A stretch of DNA of 64,000 nucleotides from Comamonas thiooxydans. Its GTDB lineage: Bacteria > Pseudomonadota > Gammaproteobacteria > Burkholderiales > Burkholderiaceae_C. Shown here piece after piece: positions 8,799-20,000 of the stretch. Below the pieces are notes generated by a model. That model did not search any database. It saw only the letters and a program-made list of their open reading frames with translations, and was not told the origin of the DNA. Both the position numbers and the translations under genes were made by a program. The stretch lies in the NCBI RefSeq assembly GCF_000964545.1, contig NZ_BBVD01000007.1, forward strand, positions 186,001 to 250,000, in the 5' to 3' direction. Each line of letters starts with the position of its first letter. Position 1 is the stretch's first letter.

Positions 8799-9491
8799 AT
8801 GACTCCTGCCTCTCCACAGCACATCGCGGAACGCGTCGTCGAAGCCATCCTGGCCCAGAAACTGGCACCCGGGGAGCGGCTGGGAGAGCAGGAGCTTGCC
8901 AACAATTTCGACGTCAGCCGCACCGTGGTGCGCGAAGCGCTGATGCAACTGCAGGCTCGCGGCTTCGTCCAGGTCCAGGCCCGCAGGGGCTGGTACGTGG
9001 TCCAGCCCTCGGCTGCCGAGGCCATGGATGCATTCTCTGCACGGCGAATCATCGAGACCGGCATATTGCAGGAAGCCGGCAAGCCGCTGCAGCGCGTCAT
9101 CACCAGACTGCGCCGCCATATCGCCCAGGAGCAGAAAGCCATCGCCGGGGCGGACAGCGCCACGCGTGCCTTCCTGCTTGCGGATTTCCATGTCTGCCTG
9201 GCCGAACAGATGGGCCACAGGCTGCTGGCCGACACGCTGCGCGATCTGACGGCACGCACCACCCTGGCTGCCACGCTCTACCAATCCACGCACAGCGCCA
9301 GCCAGTCCTGCGCCGAGCACGAACGCATCGTGGCCGCCCTGGAACGCGGCGACACCGAGGGTGCCAAGGCGCTGCTGCTGGAACATATAGGCATGGTGGA
9401 ACGCTCGCTGGAAATCCGTGCGACCGAGACCGAGGAGCCCGGCGGCCGATTGCGTGCCACGCTCGCCCCCGTGCTTAAGCAACGCCTCTGA
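8799..9491 (+). CDS. GntR-family transcriptional regulator (FCD domain)
   Basis: A 230-residue DNA-binding regulator. Residues 7-75 form the GntR winged helix (ERLGEQELANNFDVSRTVVREALMQLQARG in two parts, followed by a basic wing RRGWYVV). The C-terminal FCD domain is helical and keeps likely metal/acid-ligand positions in DFHVCLAE, CAEHERI and LLEHIG. FCD regulators typically sense carboxylic acids. It starts eight bases after the symporter gene, so the pair is one operon, and the TTGTATGCAA-type inverted repeat upstream of the operon is its probable operator. Confidence 0.9.
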   Translation: MTPASPQHIAERVVEAILAQKLAPGERLGEQELANNFDVSRTVVREALMQLQARGFVQVQARRGWYVVQPSAAEAMDAFSARRIIETGILQEAGKPLQRVITRLRRHIAQEQKAIAGADSATRAFLLADFHVCLAEQMGHRLLADTLRDLTARTTLAATLYQSTHSASQSCAEHERIVAALERGDTEGAKALLLEHIGMVERSLEIRATETEEPGGRLRATLAPVLKQRL

Positions 9492-9510
9492 GCAACGCTC
9501 TCCAAACCAA

Positions 9511-9538
9511 AAAGCCAGGGTCGACCCTGGCTTTTTTC
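9511..9538. terminator. Bidirectional intrinsic terminator between the GntR gene and metH
   Basis: AAAGCCAGGG-TCGA-CCCTGGCTTT is a perfect stem flanked by A and T runs. It serves the convergent regulator and metH transcripts. Confidence 0.85.
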
Positions 9539-9566
9539 ATTTGCGAAGTGCGATCTCGAAGCTGGT

Positions 9567-12326
<2,760 letters not shown>

Positions 12327-12329
12327 CAG

Positions 12330-12373
12330 CTCACCTGTGTGAAAACCAGAAACAGAATCGAAAACAGGTGAGC
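12330..12373 (-). promoter_or_regulatory. Shine-Dalgarno-sequestering helix of the SAH riboswitch
   Basis: On the transcript, GCUCACCUGU (12373-12364) is the perfect complement of ACAGGUGAGC (12338-12329), which contains the metH ribosome-binding site. The upstream strand also overlaps the 3' edge of the SAH aptamer. The two pairings exclude each other, so ligand binding would free the ribosome site (an ON switch). Confidence 0.75.
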
Positions 12374-12471
12374 GCCGTTGTGAGTGCCAGCAGATCGTCG
12401 ACCGGATCTGCGACCCCGAGCCTGACGGGTCAAACATCTCTGGGATGACCGGCTGCAGCGCTCCTCGGGGT
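12365..12471 (-). ncRNA. S-adenosylhomocysteine (SAH) riboswitch
   Basis: The minus-strand leader of metH carries the SAH aptamer landmarks in order. CCCCGAG (12470-12464) pairs with CUCGGGG (12420-12414) to form P1. GAGCGCUGCAG follows the 5' strand of P1. AGGCUCGGGG closes P1. A downstream ACGGCGCUCACC supplies the GCGCUC strand that pairs with the 5' GAGCGC as the pseudoknot. The SAH riboswitch is known upstream of metH and ahcY in proteobacteria. SAH accumulation should raise metH expression and so convert homocysteine to methionine. A variable 24-base hairpin lies inside at about 12381-12413. Confidence 0.9.
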
Positions 12472-12889
12472 GAAGCCCGTCATTCTACGGCGAGGGCGGG
12501 CAATCGGGGCTTCAAGGCGCTTTGCCCCGCGGCTGTGCAGGATAGCTCTTTGCGAACGGCTATAGCAGATTCGACTTTCCACACCCCAAAAACAGGAGCA
12601 GGGCAAAAGGTAATTTCGCAAAACACGAATGCAACCATCTCATTTCAAGCATATTCCCGGCATGGTGCGCATCCGCAAGGAATGGCGCACATCGCTTTCC
12701 TGCTCTCAGGCAGCCCGGCACCGACGGGGCCGCCTGCCATGAGTGGACAAGCACCTACAGCCCCTATCTTTGAGTCTTTGGCACCATCGACAGCAAATGT
12801 CTGGTCCATGTGCTCAGCCGTGCACAGCCGATTGCCAGCCATGACCAGGCAGGCCATTCAGCCCTCGCATGGAACACCCAGGAGATCCT
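12472..12889. other. 418-base gap between the metH leader and gltS
   Basis: This divergent region must hold the metH and gltS promoters. I see no convincing coding frame, RNA gene or strong repeat. AGGAG at 12880-12884 is the gltS ribosome site. Confidence 0.5.
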
Positions 12890-14128
12890 ATGAACGTGAC
12901 CTTCGGCGCGTACTACACCCTCATCATGGCCGTGCTTGTGCTCATGCTTGGCAAGCTCATGACAAGACATATCCGCTTTCTGCGCGACTTCAATATTCCC
13001 GAGCCTGTCTCCGGCGGCCTGGTCGTGGCGGCCATCATCTTCATGCTGCATCAGACCACGGGACTGGCGCTGAGCTTCGAGGGCAGTCTGCAGTCGGCTT
13101 TCATGCTGGTGTTCTTCTCGTCCATCGGCCTGAGTGCGAACTTCGCGAAGCTGCGTGAGGGCGGCTCTGCGCTGTTCATCTTCCTGGGCGTGATTGCCGT
13201 CTTCATCATGATGCAGAACATCGTGGGCGTAAGCCTGGCCACCGTGCTGGGACTGGACCCGTTGATCGGCCTGGTCGCAGGCTCCATCACACTGGTAGGC
13301 GGCCACGGAACGGCCGGAGCCTGGGGCTCGGTGCTGGAAAACCAATACGGTCTCACGGGAGCCACCACCCTGGGCATTGCCTGCGCCACTTTCGGCCTGG
13401 TCATCGGCGGCCTGCTGGGTGGACCGCTGGCCAAGCGGCTGATCACGCGCCATCAGCTGGCCCAGCCGCTGACCGAGTCCGAGCAACTGCGCGCCGATGC
13501 TCCCACGGTGAGCGAAGGCAGCGAGGTCGCCAACTTCGAGTCACCCAACAAGGCCCCGCGCCTGATCACGGCTGATGCTGCAGTGGAAACACTGGCCCTC
13601 TTCGCTGGCTGCCTGGCCTTTGCCGAATTCATGACCGGCCTGACCAAGGGCACGGCCATCCAGCTGCCTACTTTTGTCTGGGCGCTGGGGGGCGGTGTGG
13701 TCATCCGCAACGTGCTGGACTATATGTTCGGCTTCAAGGTGTTTGACCGCGCCATCGATGTCTTCGGCAATGCCGCGCTATCCATCTATCTGGCCATTGC
13801 CCTGCTGTCGCTCAAGCTGTGGGAGTTGACCGACCTGGCCGGCCCGTTGATGGTCATCCTGGCCGCACAAGCCATCGTCATGACGCTGTATGCGGCATTT
13901 GTGACCTTCCGCATCATGGGCAAGAACTATGACGCCGCCGTGCTGGCTGCCGGCCACTGCGGTTTCGGCATGGGCGCCACACCCACGGCCGTTGCCAATA
14001 TGCAGGCCATCACCAACCAGTACGGCCCGTCGCACAAGGCCTTTCTGATCGTGCCCCTGGTCGGAGCCTTCTTCATCGACATCATCAACGCCTTTGTGCT
14101 GCAGGCCATGATCAGCATCGTTCGCTGA
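12890..14128 (+). CDS. gltS: Sodium/glutamate symporter
   Basis: A sodium-coupled glutamate importer of the ESS family in the inner membrane. The 412-residue protein has about 10-12 hydrophobic segments and family landmarks such as RDFNIPEPVSGGLVVA near residue 35, a GGHGTAGAWG motif near 140 and the internally repeated CGFGMGATPTAVANM near the C-terminus. The two glycine-rich motifs reflect the inverted-repeat fold. A longer in-frame start at 12869 exists, but the ATG at 12890 has AGGAG five bases upstream. It is followed by a strong terminator. Confidence 0.93.
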   Translation: MNVTFGAYYTLIMAVLVLMLGKLMTRHIRFLRDFNIPEPVSGGLVVAAIIFMLHQTTGLALSFEGSLQSAFMLVFFSSIGLSANFAKLREGGSALFIFLGVIAVFIMMQNIVGVSLATVLGLDPLIGLVAGSITLVGGHGTAGAWGSVLENQYGLTGATTLGIACATFGLVIGGLLGGPLAKRLITRHQLAQPLTESEQLRADAPTVSEGSEVANFESPNKAPRLITADAAVETLALFAGCLAFAEFMTGLTKGTAIQLPTFVWALGGGVVIRNVLDYMFGFKVFDRAIDVFGNAALSIYLAIALLSLKLWELTDLAGPLMVILAAQAIVMTLYAAFVTFRIMGKNYDAAVLAAGHCGFGMGATPTAVANMQAITNQYGPSHKAFLIVPLVGAFFIDIINAFVLQAMISIVR

Positions 14129-14144
14129 TCGCAGCTTGCGCCCA

Positions 14145-14187
14145 CAAAAAAGGCGTGTTCCTGTCAAACAGGAACACGCCTTTTTTC
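14145..14187 (+). terminator. Strong intrinsic terminator after gltS
   Basis: AGGCGTGTTCCTGT (14151-14164) and ACAGGAACACGCCT (14168-14181) form a perfect 14-bp stem with a 3-base loop, flanked by A and T runs. It can serve both strands (gltS and the convergent PACE gene). Confidence 0.9.
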
Positions 14188-14237
14188 ATAGCTATTCACG
14201 CTTTATGGAAAAGCGCCAGAGACATATCTGACTCAGG

Positions 14238-14762
14238 TCATGCAGCCACGGCCTGGGCCGAAGCCGGCAAGCCGAAGATGCGGTCAAAGGCCCAGTTGAA
14301 GGCAAAGGTGTAGACCATGAAGAACACCAGCAGACCGGCTTCCATCACTGCAGCTTCCCACAGCGAGATGCCGAACCACCAGGCCATCAGCGGGATCAGC
14401 ATGGCAGCGATGCCGCCTTCGAAACCGATGGCGTGCACCACGCGGCGCATCAGGGAGCGGCCCTTGACGCTCTGGCGCGATTCCCATTTTTCGAACAGGT
14501 GGTTGAAGCTCAGATTCCAGCAGATCGCGATCACCGAGGCAGCCACGGCCATGACGCCGGAATCGCTGGCCTTCTGGCCGATGGCCATGAAGATCAGGCT
14601 GGAGACGATGATGGCAATGATTTCGTACAGACCCACATAGAGGATGCGACGTTTGGGACCTTGAAGGCCCTTGGCCTTGGCGGGGGTGGCAAAAGCGGCG
14701 GTATTTTTGAGAGAAACGGCAGAGGAAGAAGCGGATGCCATCGCTGAGGCTTGTTGAGACAT
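14238..14762 (-). CDS. PACE-family multidrug efflux transporter
   Basis: A small inner-membrane proton-coupled exporter of the proteobacterial antimicrobial compound efflux (AceI) family. The 174 residues have four membrane helices arranged as two BTP domains. Landmarks are LYEIIAI in helix 1, holding the membrane glutamate essential in AceI, WNLSFNHLFEKWE after helix 2, RRVVHAIGFEGG before helix 3 and FAFNWAFDRIFG at the end of helix 4. An N-terminal Ser/Ala-rich tail of about 35 residues is longer than in AceI. The exact start is uncertain: ATGs at 14813, 14762 and 14741 are all in frame and none has a strong ribosome site. It is divergent from a LysR regulator, the arrangement known for aceI-aceR. 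Confidence 0.88.
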   Translation of the reverse strand: MSQQASAMASASSSAVSLKNTAAFATPAKAKGLQGPKRRILYVGLYEIIAIIVSSLIFMAIGQKASDSGVMAVAASVIAICWNLSFNHLFEKWESRQSVKGRSLMRRVVHAIGFEGGIAAMLIPLMAWWFGISLWEAAVMEAGLLVFFMVYTFAFNWAFDRIFGLPASAQAVAA

Positions 14763-14834
14763 GGGCTGCAGTGTATGTTCTATAAATTGAAGATAAAAGT
14801 CAGTTCCTTTCAATTTTTCTGACAGATCGACACC

Positions 14835-15746
14835 ATGCCCTTTAGCGCCGACCAGGTTCCGCTGTTTCTTGCCGTGCTCGATGCCGGCTCTTTCTCAGCG
14901 GCTGCACGCAAGCTGGGGCGTGTGCCCTCGGCCGTCAGCATGGCCATTGCCCAGCTGGAGGCAGAGCTGGACCTGCAGCTGTTTGACCGCAGCGGACGCG
15001 AGCCCGTGCCCAGCGCCGCCGCCCGCGCGCTCGAGCCGCAGGCACGCCTGCTGGCCGAGCAGTTGCAGTTGCTGAACTGGCAGGCTCAGGCGCTGCATGC
15101 CGGGCTGGAGGAAAGGCTGACGCTGGCCATCGCCCCCGAACTGCTGGCCACGCACTGGAGCGAACCGCTGAACCGGCTGGTGCGCGAGTTTCCTGCGCTG
15201 CCCATTGAGGTGCTGGCAGCTCCCCAGGCAGATGCGCTGGAGCTTTTGCATGCGGGCCGCGCCCATCTGGCCCTGGTGTTCGAGCGGCCCGCCATTGACG
15301 GGCGCGAGGGTTTCCAGGAAATGGGCCGCGAGACGCTGGTGGCCGTGATGTCGCCGCAGTTCGAACTCTGGCAGCAGGCGCTGGCCGAGCATGAGCAGGG
15401 CCGCACCACACGGCCACAGCTCACGGTGGAGCAACTGGCTGCCACGCGTCAGGTACTGGTGGCCAGCCGCGACCCGCAGCAGACAGATCCGCGCTTTGTG
15501 TTTGCGCGACAGCTCTGGCGCACGGACAGCCACCAGGCAGCGCTTTCGCTGATAAGTGCAGGCCTGGCCTGGGGCTGGCTGCCCAAGGGCCTGGTGGAGT
15601 CGCATATCGGCAGCGGTGCGCTGATGGAAATTCCCGTGCTCAACATCAGCAACGGCACGACCTTGTTCGTGGACTGGGTCTGGTCCAAGGAGCGGGCCCA
15701 GGGTCTGGCGGCCAGGCGCTTTGTGCAACTGCTGCGCGAGCGCTGA
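14835..15746 (+). CDS. LysR-family transcriptional regulator
   Basis: A 303-residue regulator. Residues 5-64 are the winged helix-turn-helix (FLAVLDAGSFSAAARKLGRV followed by PSAVSMAIAQLEAELDLQLFDR), and residues 90-300 the periplasmic-binding-like effector domain. It begins 72 bases from the divergent PACE efflux gene and is its probable regulator, as in AceR/AceI. The effector is unknown; for AceR-type proteins it is a transported compound such as a polyamine or biocide. Confidence 0.9.
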   Translation: MPFSADQVPLFLAVLDAGSFSAAARKLGRVPSAVSMAIAQLEAELDLQLFDRSGREPVPSAAARALEPQARLLAEQLQLLNWQAQALHAGLEERLTLAIAPELLATHWSEPLNRLVREFPALPIEVLAAPQADALELLHAGRAHLALVFERPAIDGREGFQEMGRETLVAVMSPQFELWQQALAEHEQGRTTRPQLTVEQLAATRQVLVASRDPQQTDPRFVFARQLWRTDSHQAALSLISAGLAWGWLPKGLVESHIGSGALMEIPVLNISNGTTLFVDWVWSKERAQGLAARRFVQLLRER

Positions 15747-15872
15747 ACCGCCATGGGCTGGCCTCCAACATCTGGTCTTGAAGACAAAAAAGCTTAAGGA
15801 GCAGAATGTACAAGCGCCAGCCGCTAGTCATTCCATAGCGAATCAATTTGCACTGCACAGGAGTTTCAATAC

Positions 15873-16982
15873 ATGCCCCGTCAGCCCGCCAAAGCCGCCC
15901 CCGCTACCTCGTCTGCCGTGCAGGCCGAATCCGATCGCCAGCCAGCGCGCAAGCGCCTGCCGTTTCCGACCAGTGAATCGGTACAGGCCTCCAAGGCAGC
16001 CATGCCATCGCCCTCCCGGCCTGTGCCGCGCAAAAAGCCTGCCGCCAAAACCGTGAGCCGGACCGCTGCGCCCACGGCAAAAGCGCCCGCCGCTGCCCAG
16101 GTCTATCCTTTCGAGACCAAGGACAAGGCGCTGCGCAAGCTATGGCAGCCCTGGCAACCGGGCCAGCCACGGGACAGTCGTTCGACCACCGGACACCCTC
16201 GGCCCGCAGTGGAGTTGCAGAAGTTCGACCCGTCCGCCAAGCCCTTCTCCTCCGACAAGGGCAAGCAATATGACAAGGACAGCGTGAACCAGCTGGCCGA
16301 GGCTCTGGACGGGCTGCAGAATATTTTCTATGCCGACCGGCGTTTCAAGCTGCTGGTCATCCTGCAGGGCATGGATGCCGCAGGCAAGGACGGCACGCTG
16401 CGCGCGGTCTTCGGTCGCATGTCGCCGCTGGGCGTGCGCACCGTGGGCTGGAAGGCGCCCACCGAAACCGAGAAGGCGCATGACTACCTGTGGCGCATTC
16501 ACCAGCAGTTGCCAGGTGCGGGCGAGATCGTGCTCTTCAACCGCAGCCAGTATGAGGATGTGCTGGTGCCTGTGGTCAACGGCTGGCTCACGCCCGAGCA
16601 GCAGACCCAGCGCTATGCACAGATCAACGACTTCGAGCGCATGCTCAGCGAGACCGGCACGGTGATCGTCAAGTTCATGCTGCACATCAGCAAGGACGAA
16701 CAGCGCGAGCGGCTGCAGCAGCGGCTGGACGACCCCTGCAAGCACTGGAAGTTCGACGAGAACGACCTCAAGGTACGCGCCCAGTGGGACGACTATCAGC
16801 AGGCCTACGGCCAGCTGCTGGGCGCCACGCACACACCCTGGGCACCCTGGACCATCGTGCCCGCCGACTCCAAGACCCACCGCAATCTGATGGTAGCCAC
16901 GGTGTTGCGCGAGGTGATGGGCAATCTGGAGCTCAAGTATCCGCCTGGGGCACCGGCGCTGGATCACATCAAGGTCCGGTGA
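15873..16982 (+). CDS. ppk2: Polyphosphate kinase 2 family protein
   Basis: PPK2 enzymes transfer phosphate from polyphosphate to nucleoside mono- or diphosphates. The first ~75 residues are low-complexity Pro/Ala/Lys and probably disordered. The kinase core follows with Walker A GMDAAGKDG (166-174), MSPLGVRTVGWKAPT, and the Walker B-like LFNRSQYEDVLVP. The lid region carries basic residues around DEQRERLQQRLDDPCKHWKF. The one-domain core points to the class III/short PPK2 type. The ATG at 15873 has CAGGAG about ten bases upstream. Substrate (AMP versus ADP) cannot be decided here. Confidence 0.9.
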   Translation: MPRQPAKAAPATSSAVQAESDRQPARKRLPFPTSESVQASKAAMPSPSRPVPRKKPAAKTVSRTAAPTAKAPAAAQVYPFETKDKALRKLWQPWQPGQPRDSRSTTGHPRPAVELQKFDPSAKPFSSDKGKQYDKDSVNQLAEALDGLQNIFYADRRFKLLVILQGMDAAGKDGTLRAVFGRMSPLGVRTVGWKAPTETEKAHDYLWRIHQQLPGAGEIVLFNRSQYEDVLVPVVNGWLTPEQQTQRYAQINDFERMLSETGTVIVKFMLHISKDEQRERLQQRLDDPCKHWKFDENDLKVRAQWDDYQQAYGQLLGATHTPWAPWTIVPADSKTHRNLMVATVLREVMGNLELKYPPGAPALDHIKVR

Positions 16983-17018
16983 CGCACACAGCTGCCGCCG
17001 CCATCAGAGCTCGCACAT

Positions 17019-17124
17019 CGCTCTCAAAAAAAGAGCTATTAGCGTTTGTGTTCAATGATTTTCAGATTGAAAAATATCTGAAGTCATTCATCAAAAGGCG
17101 CTAGCAGCTCCTGTTTTTGAAAAC
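17019..17124. repeat. Full copy of intergenic repeat family B
   Basis: About 105 bp between ppk2 and the FAH-family gene. It opens with CTCTCAAAAAAAGAGCTATT followed by AGCGTTTG and closes with AAAAGGCGCTAGCAGCTCCT then GTTTTTGAAAA, so the ends are inverse of each other. The AT-rich interior forms smaller dyads. Equivalent full copies are at 21.4 and 55.1 kb. Confidence 0.75.
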
Positions 17125-17136
17125 TACCGGGACAGA

Positions 17137-18060
17137 TCAGAACTGCCAGCCCAGTGCGCCCAGGCCGTCGAACTCCATCTCGAAGCGATCGCCGGCTTGA
17201 AGCGGCATGCAGCCGCACCAGGTTCCCGTCGTCACCACGGTGCCGGCAGGCACGCTGCCGTATTCGCGCGCCACATGCTGCAGCCAGTCCACCAGCAGCC
17301 AGGCCGGATCGCCCAGGCTGTGCGTTCCGGTAAAGCGCTGTGGCGGGCCGTCATTCACGGTCACCGTGCACAGCTGCCGGGCCCAGTCGCGGCCGGCAAT
17401 GACAGAAGCGCTCTGCCACTCGCCCAGTGCCAGTCCACCATGGCATTGGCCGTCGGCCAGCAAGGCCAGGGCCGGGGCCTTGAGGCCGTCGCGCCAGCGC
17501 ACATCCACCCATTCCACAGCCACGCAGACGGCATCCACCAGAGCCAGCGCGCTGTCGTAATCAAGGGCTGCGGCCTGATCGACGCTCACATCCAGGCCTA
17601 TGCGCAGGGCGATCTCGGCCTCGGCACAGCGCAGATTGAAGACGGTGTCGGGCGCAGGCACCGGATTCACACCCTGGCGAATGCCGTCCTCGGGCAGCGG
17701 CACATGCAGCAGCGCGGCGTTGCGGCCCGGGCCGCCGGACTTCCAGTAGCGCGGCGCGCGATCGGCGGGCCACCAGTTCCAGGTACGCGCCAGCGCGCTT
17801 TGCACGGCACGGGCATCGGCGGCATCGCGCATCAGCGCCGCCACGTCGGCGCCCTGGGCCTGAGCCGTGCCCAGTTTGCGCGACCACCACAGCGCATCGG
17901 CCGTGGCATAGCTGTCCTCGGGCAATTCGGGCCACCACGTCTTCCAGTCGGGCAGCACCTCGTCCTGCGTCTGCAGCTCGGGAGCCAGACCTATGGGCGG
18001 GGTATTGGCAAACGGTGCCGGGCCGCACCAGCCGCTTTTGCAATCATTGTTTTCAGACAT
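17137..18060 (-). CDS. Fumarylacetoacetate hydrolase / 2-keto-4-pentenoate hydratase family protein
   Basis: A 307-residue protein whose second half matches the FAH fold: the metal-binding E-x-E motif in AEAEIALRIG near residue 145, CVAVEWVDVRW near 185, and the C-terminal TVVTTGTWCGCMPLQAGD then FEMEFDGLG. The family cleaves or hydrates C-C bonds of 2-oxo acids. The N-terminal ~110 residues (with PLPEDGIRQG) are longer than in MhpD-type hydratases and rich in Trp. No aromatic-ring-cleavage genes are next to it, so the substrate is open. It is divergent from gdhA. Confidence 0.75.
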   Translation of the reverse strand: MSENNDCKSGWCGPAPFANTPPIGLAPELQTQDEVLPDWKTWWPELPEDSYATADALWWSRKLGTAQAQGADVAALMRDAADARAVQSALARTWNWWPADRAPRYWKSGGPGRNAALLHVPLPEDGIRQGVNPVPAPDTVFNLRCAEAEIALRIGLDVSVDQAAALDYDSALALVDAVCVAVEWVDVRWRDGLKAPALALLADGQCHGGLALGEWQSASVIAGRDWARQLCTVTVNDGPPQRFTGTHSLGDPAWLLVDWLQHVAREYGSVPAGTVVTTGTWCGCMPLQAGDRFEMEFDGLGALGWQF

Positions 18061-18140
18061 GACGGCAATGATGGCAAATTTCCGGTCTCCATGTCAGCAA
18101 TTCAGTGCTTGGCCCACATCCAGAGCGGCTTTCGGATGGT

Positions 18141-18157
18141 TATGCACAAAATGCATA
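18141..18157. promoter_or_regulatory. TATGCA-N5-TGCATA dyad upstream of gdhA
   Basis: A perfect 6-bp inverted repeat with a 5-base spacer in the 209-base divergent region between the FAH-family gene and gdhA. It could be an operator; no regulator is identified. Confidence 0.35.
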
Positions 18158-18269
18158 GCATCTCAAACAAGAAGCCTTGGACAGGAAAATTCGGCGCGCG
18201 CACACTGTGAATCCCGGACAGCAAGGGCTTACAACGACCTTGCTCCACTCAGTCAACCAGGCCTACATC

Positions 18270-19577
18270 ATGCAAGCCAAAGACTCTTCAGCGCTGTCCA
18301 CAGCGCATGCTCTGCCCTCCTACCTCAACTCCGATCATCTCGGTCCCTGGGGCATTTATCTGCAACAGGTCGACCGTGTCACCCCCTACCTGGGCTCGCT
18401 GGCCCGCTGGGTGGAAACGCTCAAGCGCCCCAAGCGCATCCTGATCGTCGATGTCCCCATCGAGATGGACGACGGCCGTATCGCCCACTTCGAGGGCTAC
18501 CGCGTGCAGCACAACCTGAGCCGCGGTCCCGGCAAGGGCGGTGTGCGCTTCCACCAGGATGTGACGCTGTCTGAAGTGATGGCACTGTCGGCCTGGATGA
18601 GCATCAAGAATGCCGCCGTGAACGTGCCCTACGGTGGCGCCAAGGGCGGCATCCGTGTCGACCCGCGCAAGCTCTCCAAGGCCGAGCTGGAGCGCCTGAC
18701 ACGCCGCTATACCAGCGAAATCGGTCTGCTGATCGGCCCCACCAAGGACATTCCGGCACCTGACGTGAACACCAACGGCCAGGTCATGGCCTGGATGATG
18801 GACACCTACTCCATGAACACGGGCGCCACGGCCACCGGCGTGGTCACCGGCAAGCCCGTGGATCTGGGCGGTTCGCTGGGTCGCGTCGAGGCCACGGGCC
18901 GCGGCGTGTTCACCGTGGGCGTGGAAGCAGCCAAGCTCACCGGCCTGAATGTGCAGGGCGCACGCGTGGCCGTGCAGGGCTTCGGCAATGTGGGCGGCAC
19001 TGCGGGCAAGCTGTTTGCCGATGCCGGTGCCAAGGTCGTGGCCGTGCAAGACCATACAGGCACCATTCAGAACGCCAATGGTCTGGATGTGACGGCATTG
19101 CTGGAGCATGTGGGCAATACCGGCGGCGTGGGTGGCTTTGCCGGTGGCGAGGCCATGGATGCAGCCGCCTTCTGGGGCGTGGATTGCGACATCCTGATCC
19201 CGGCGGCACTGGAAGGCCAGATCACCGAGGAAAACGCCGGCCAGATCAAGGCCAAGCTCGTGATCGAAGGTGCCAACGGCCCCACCACTCCTGAGGCCGA
19301 CGACATCCTCAGCGAAAAAGGCGTGCTGGTTCTGCCCGACGTGATTGCGAATGCCGGCGGCGTGACCGTGAGCTACTTCGAGTGGGTGCAGGATTTCTCC
19401 AGCTTCTTCTGGACCGAAGACGAAATCAACGCCCGTCTGGTGCGCATCATGCAGGAAGCCTTTGCCGGCGTCTGGGCCGTGGCCCAGGAGCACAAGGTGA
19501 CACTGCGCACCGCCACCTTCATCGTGGCCTGCAAGCGCATTCTCCACGCCCGCGAGGCACGCGGCCTGTATCCATGA
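18270..19577 (+). CDS. gdhA: Glutamate dehydrogenase
   Basis: Interconverts glutamate and 2-oxoglutarate plus ammonia. The 435 residues have the substrate-binding motif RGPGKGGVRFHQDV (Lys89), the catalytic lysine in YGGAKGGIRVDP (Lys125), and a Rossmann domain with VAVQGFGNVGGTAG. The shape (about 430 residues, P-G-K-G-G-x-R) is the Glu/Leu/Phe/Val dehydrogenase class seen in many NAD-linked hexameric enzymes. The start at 18270 is chosen because conserved sequence begins there; the longer frame from 18177 adds unconserved residues. A strong terminator follows at 19702. Confidence 0.93.
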   Translation: MQAKDSSALSTAHALPSYLNSDHLGPWGIYLQQVDRVTPYLGSLARWVETLKRPKRILIVDVPIEMDDGRIAHFEGYRVQHNLSRGPGKGGVRFHQDVTLSEVMALSAWMSIKNAAVNVPYGGAKGGIRVDPRKLSKAELERLTRRYTSEIGLLIGPTKDIPAPDVNTNGQVMAWMMDTYSMNTGATATGVVTGKPVDLGGSLGRVEATGRGVFTVGVEAAKLTGLNVQGARVAVQGFGNVGGTAGKLFADAGAKVVAVQDHTGTIQNANGLDVTALLEHVGNTGGVGGFAGGEAMDAAAFWGVDCDILIPAALEGQITEENAGQIKAKLVIEGANGPTTPEADDILSEKGVLVLPDVIANAGGVTVSYFEWVQDFSSFFWTEDEINARLVRIMQEAFAGVWAVAQEHKVTLRTATFIVACKRILHAREARGLYP

Positions 19578-19584
19578 TCTGCCT

Positions 19585-19650
19585 CTGAAGCGGCTTTGCC
19601 GCTTCCCCCTCTCTGGCACCACCGGAAGGGGGATACCGGCTTCGCCATCG
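19585..19650. repeat. Partial copy of intergenic repeat family A
   Basis: Starts GAAGCGGCTTTGCCGCTTCC then CCCTCT and continues to a GGAAGGGGGA tract that pairs with it. It matches the 5' half of copies at 23.0, 48.2, 50.2 and 51.8 kb, then diverges. Confidence 0.65.
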
Positions 19651-19701
19651 GTCCGGCCCCAGCTTGCCGTCTCTTGGAGAGGGCAAGCGGCTTTGAGGCC
19701 C

Positions 19702-19742
19702 AAACAAAAAAAGCCTTCTGTTTCCAGAAGGCTTTTTTTGTT

Positions 19743-19744
<2 letters not shown>
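19702..19744 (+). terminator. Intrinsic terminator after gdhA
   Basis: AAAAAAAGCCTTCTG and CAGAAGGCTTTTTTT form a perfect stem around TTTC, with a T-run on each strand. It abuts the 3' end of the minus-strand tRNA and probably terminates both. Confidence 0.9.
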
Positions 19745-19819
<75 letters not shown>

Positions 19820-20000
19820 GTAATTTGTTTCTCAACAGCAGTCGCTGTGTCGATAGGAGCAATTGTAGCCTAAATCGGCCTGTCATGCGGAGCAGTTATA
19901 TAAACACGCGCTTTTTATGGTTACTGGCTCTGAAATTTGTCGCCCGCCCCGCATTGGGGGCAGCAATTGCCACCCGGGCCAGTCGGTATAGTTGCCGCCC

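Noticed and set aside
12327..12437. Upstream extension of metH to 12437
   Set aside because: It runs through the SAH riboswitch and lacks a ribosome site; the ATG at 12326 is right behind AGGTGA.
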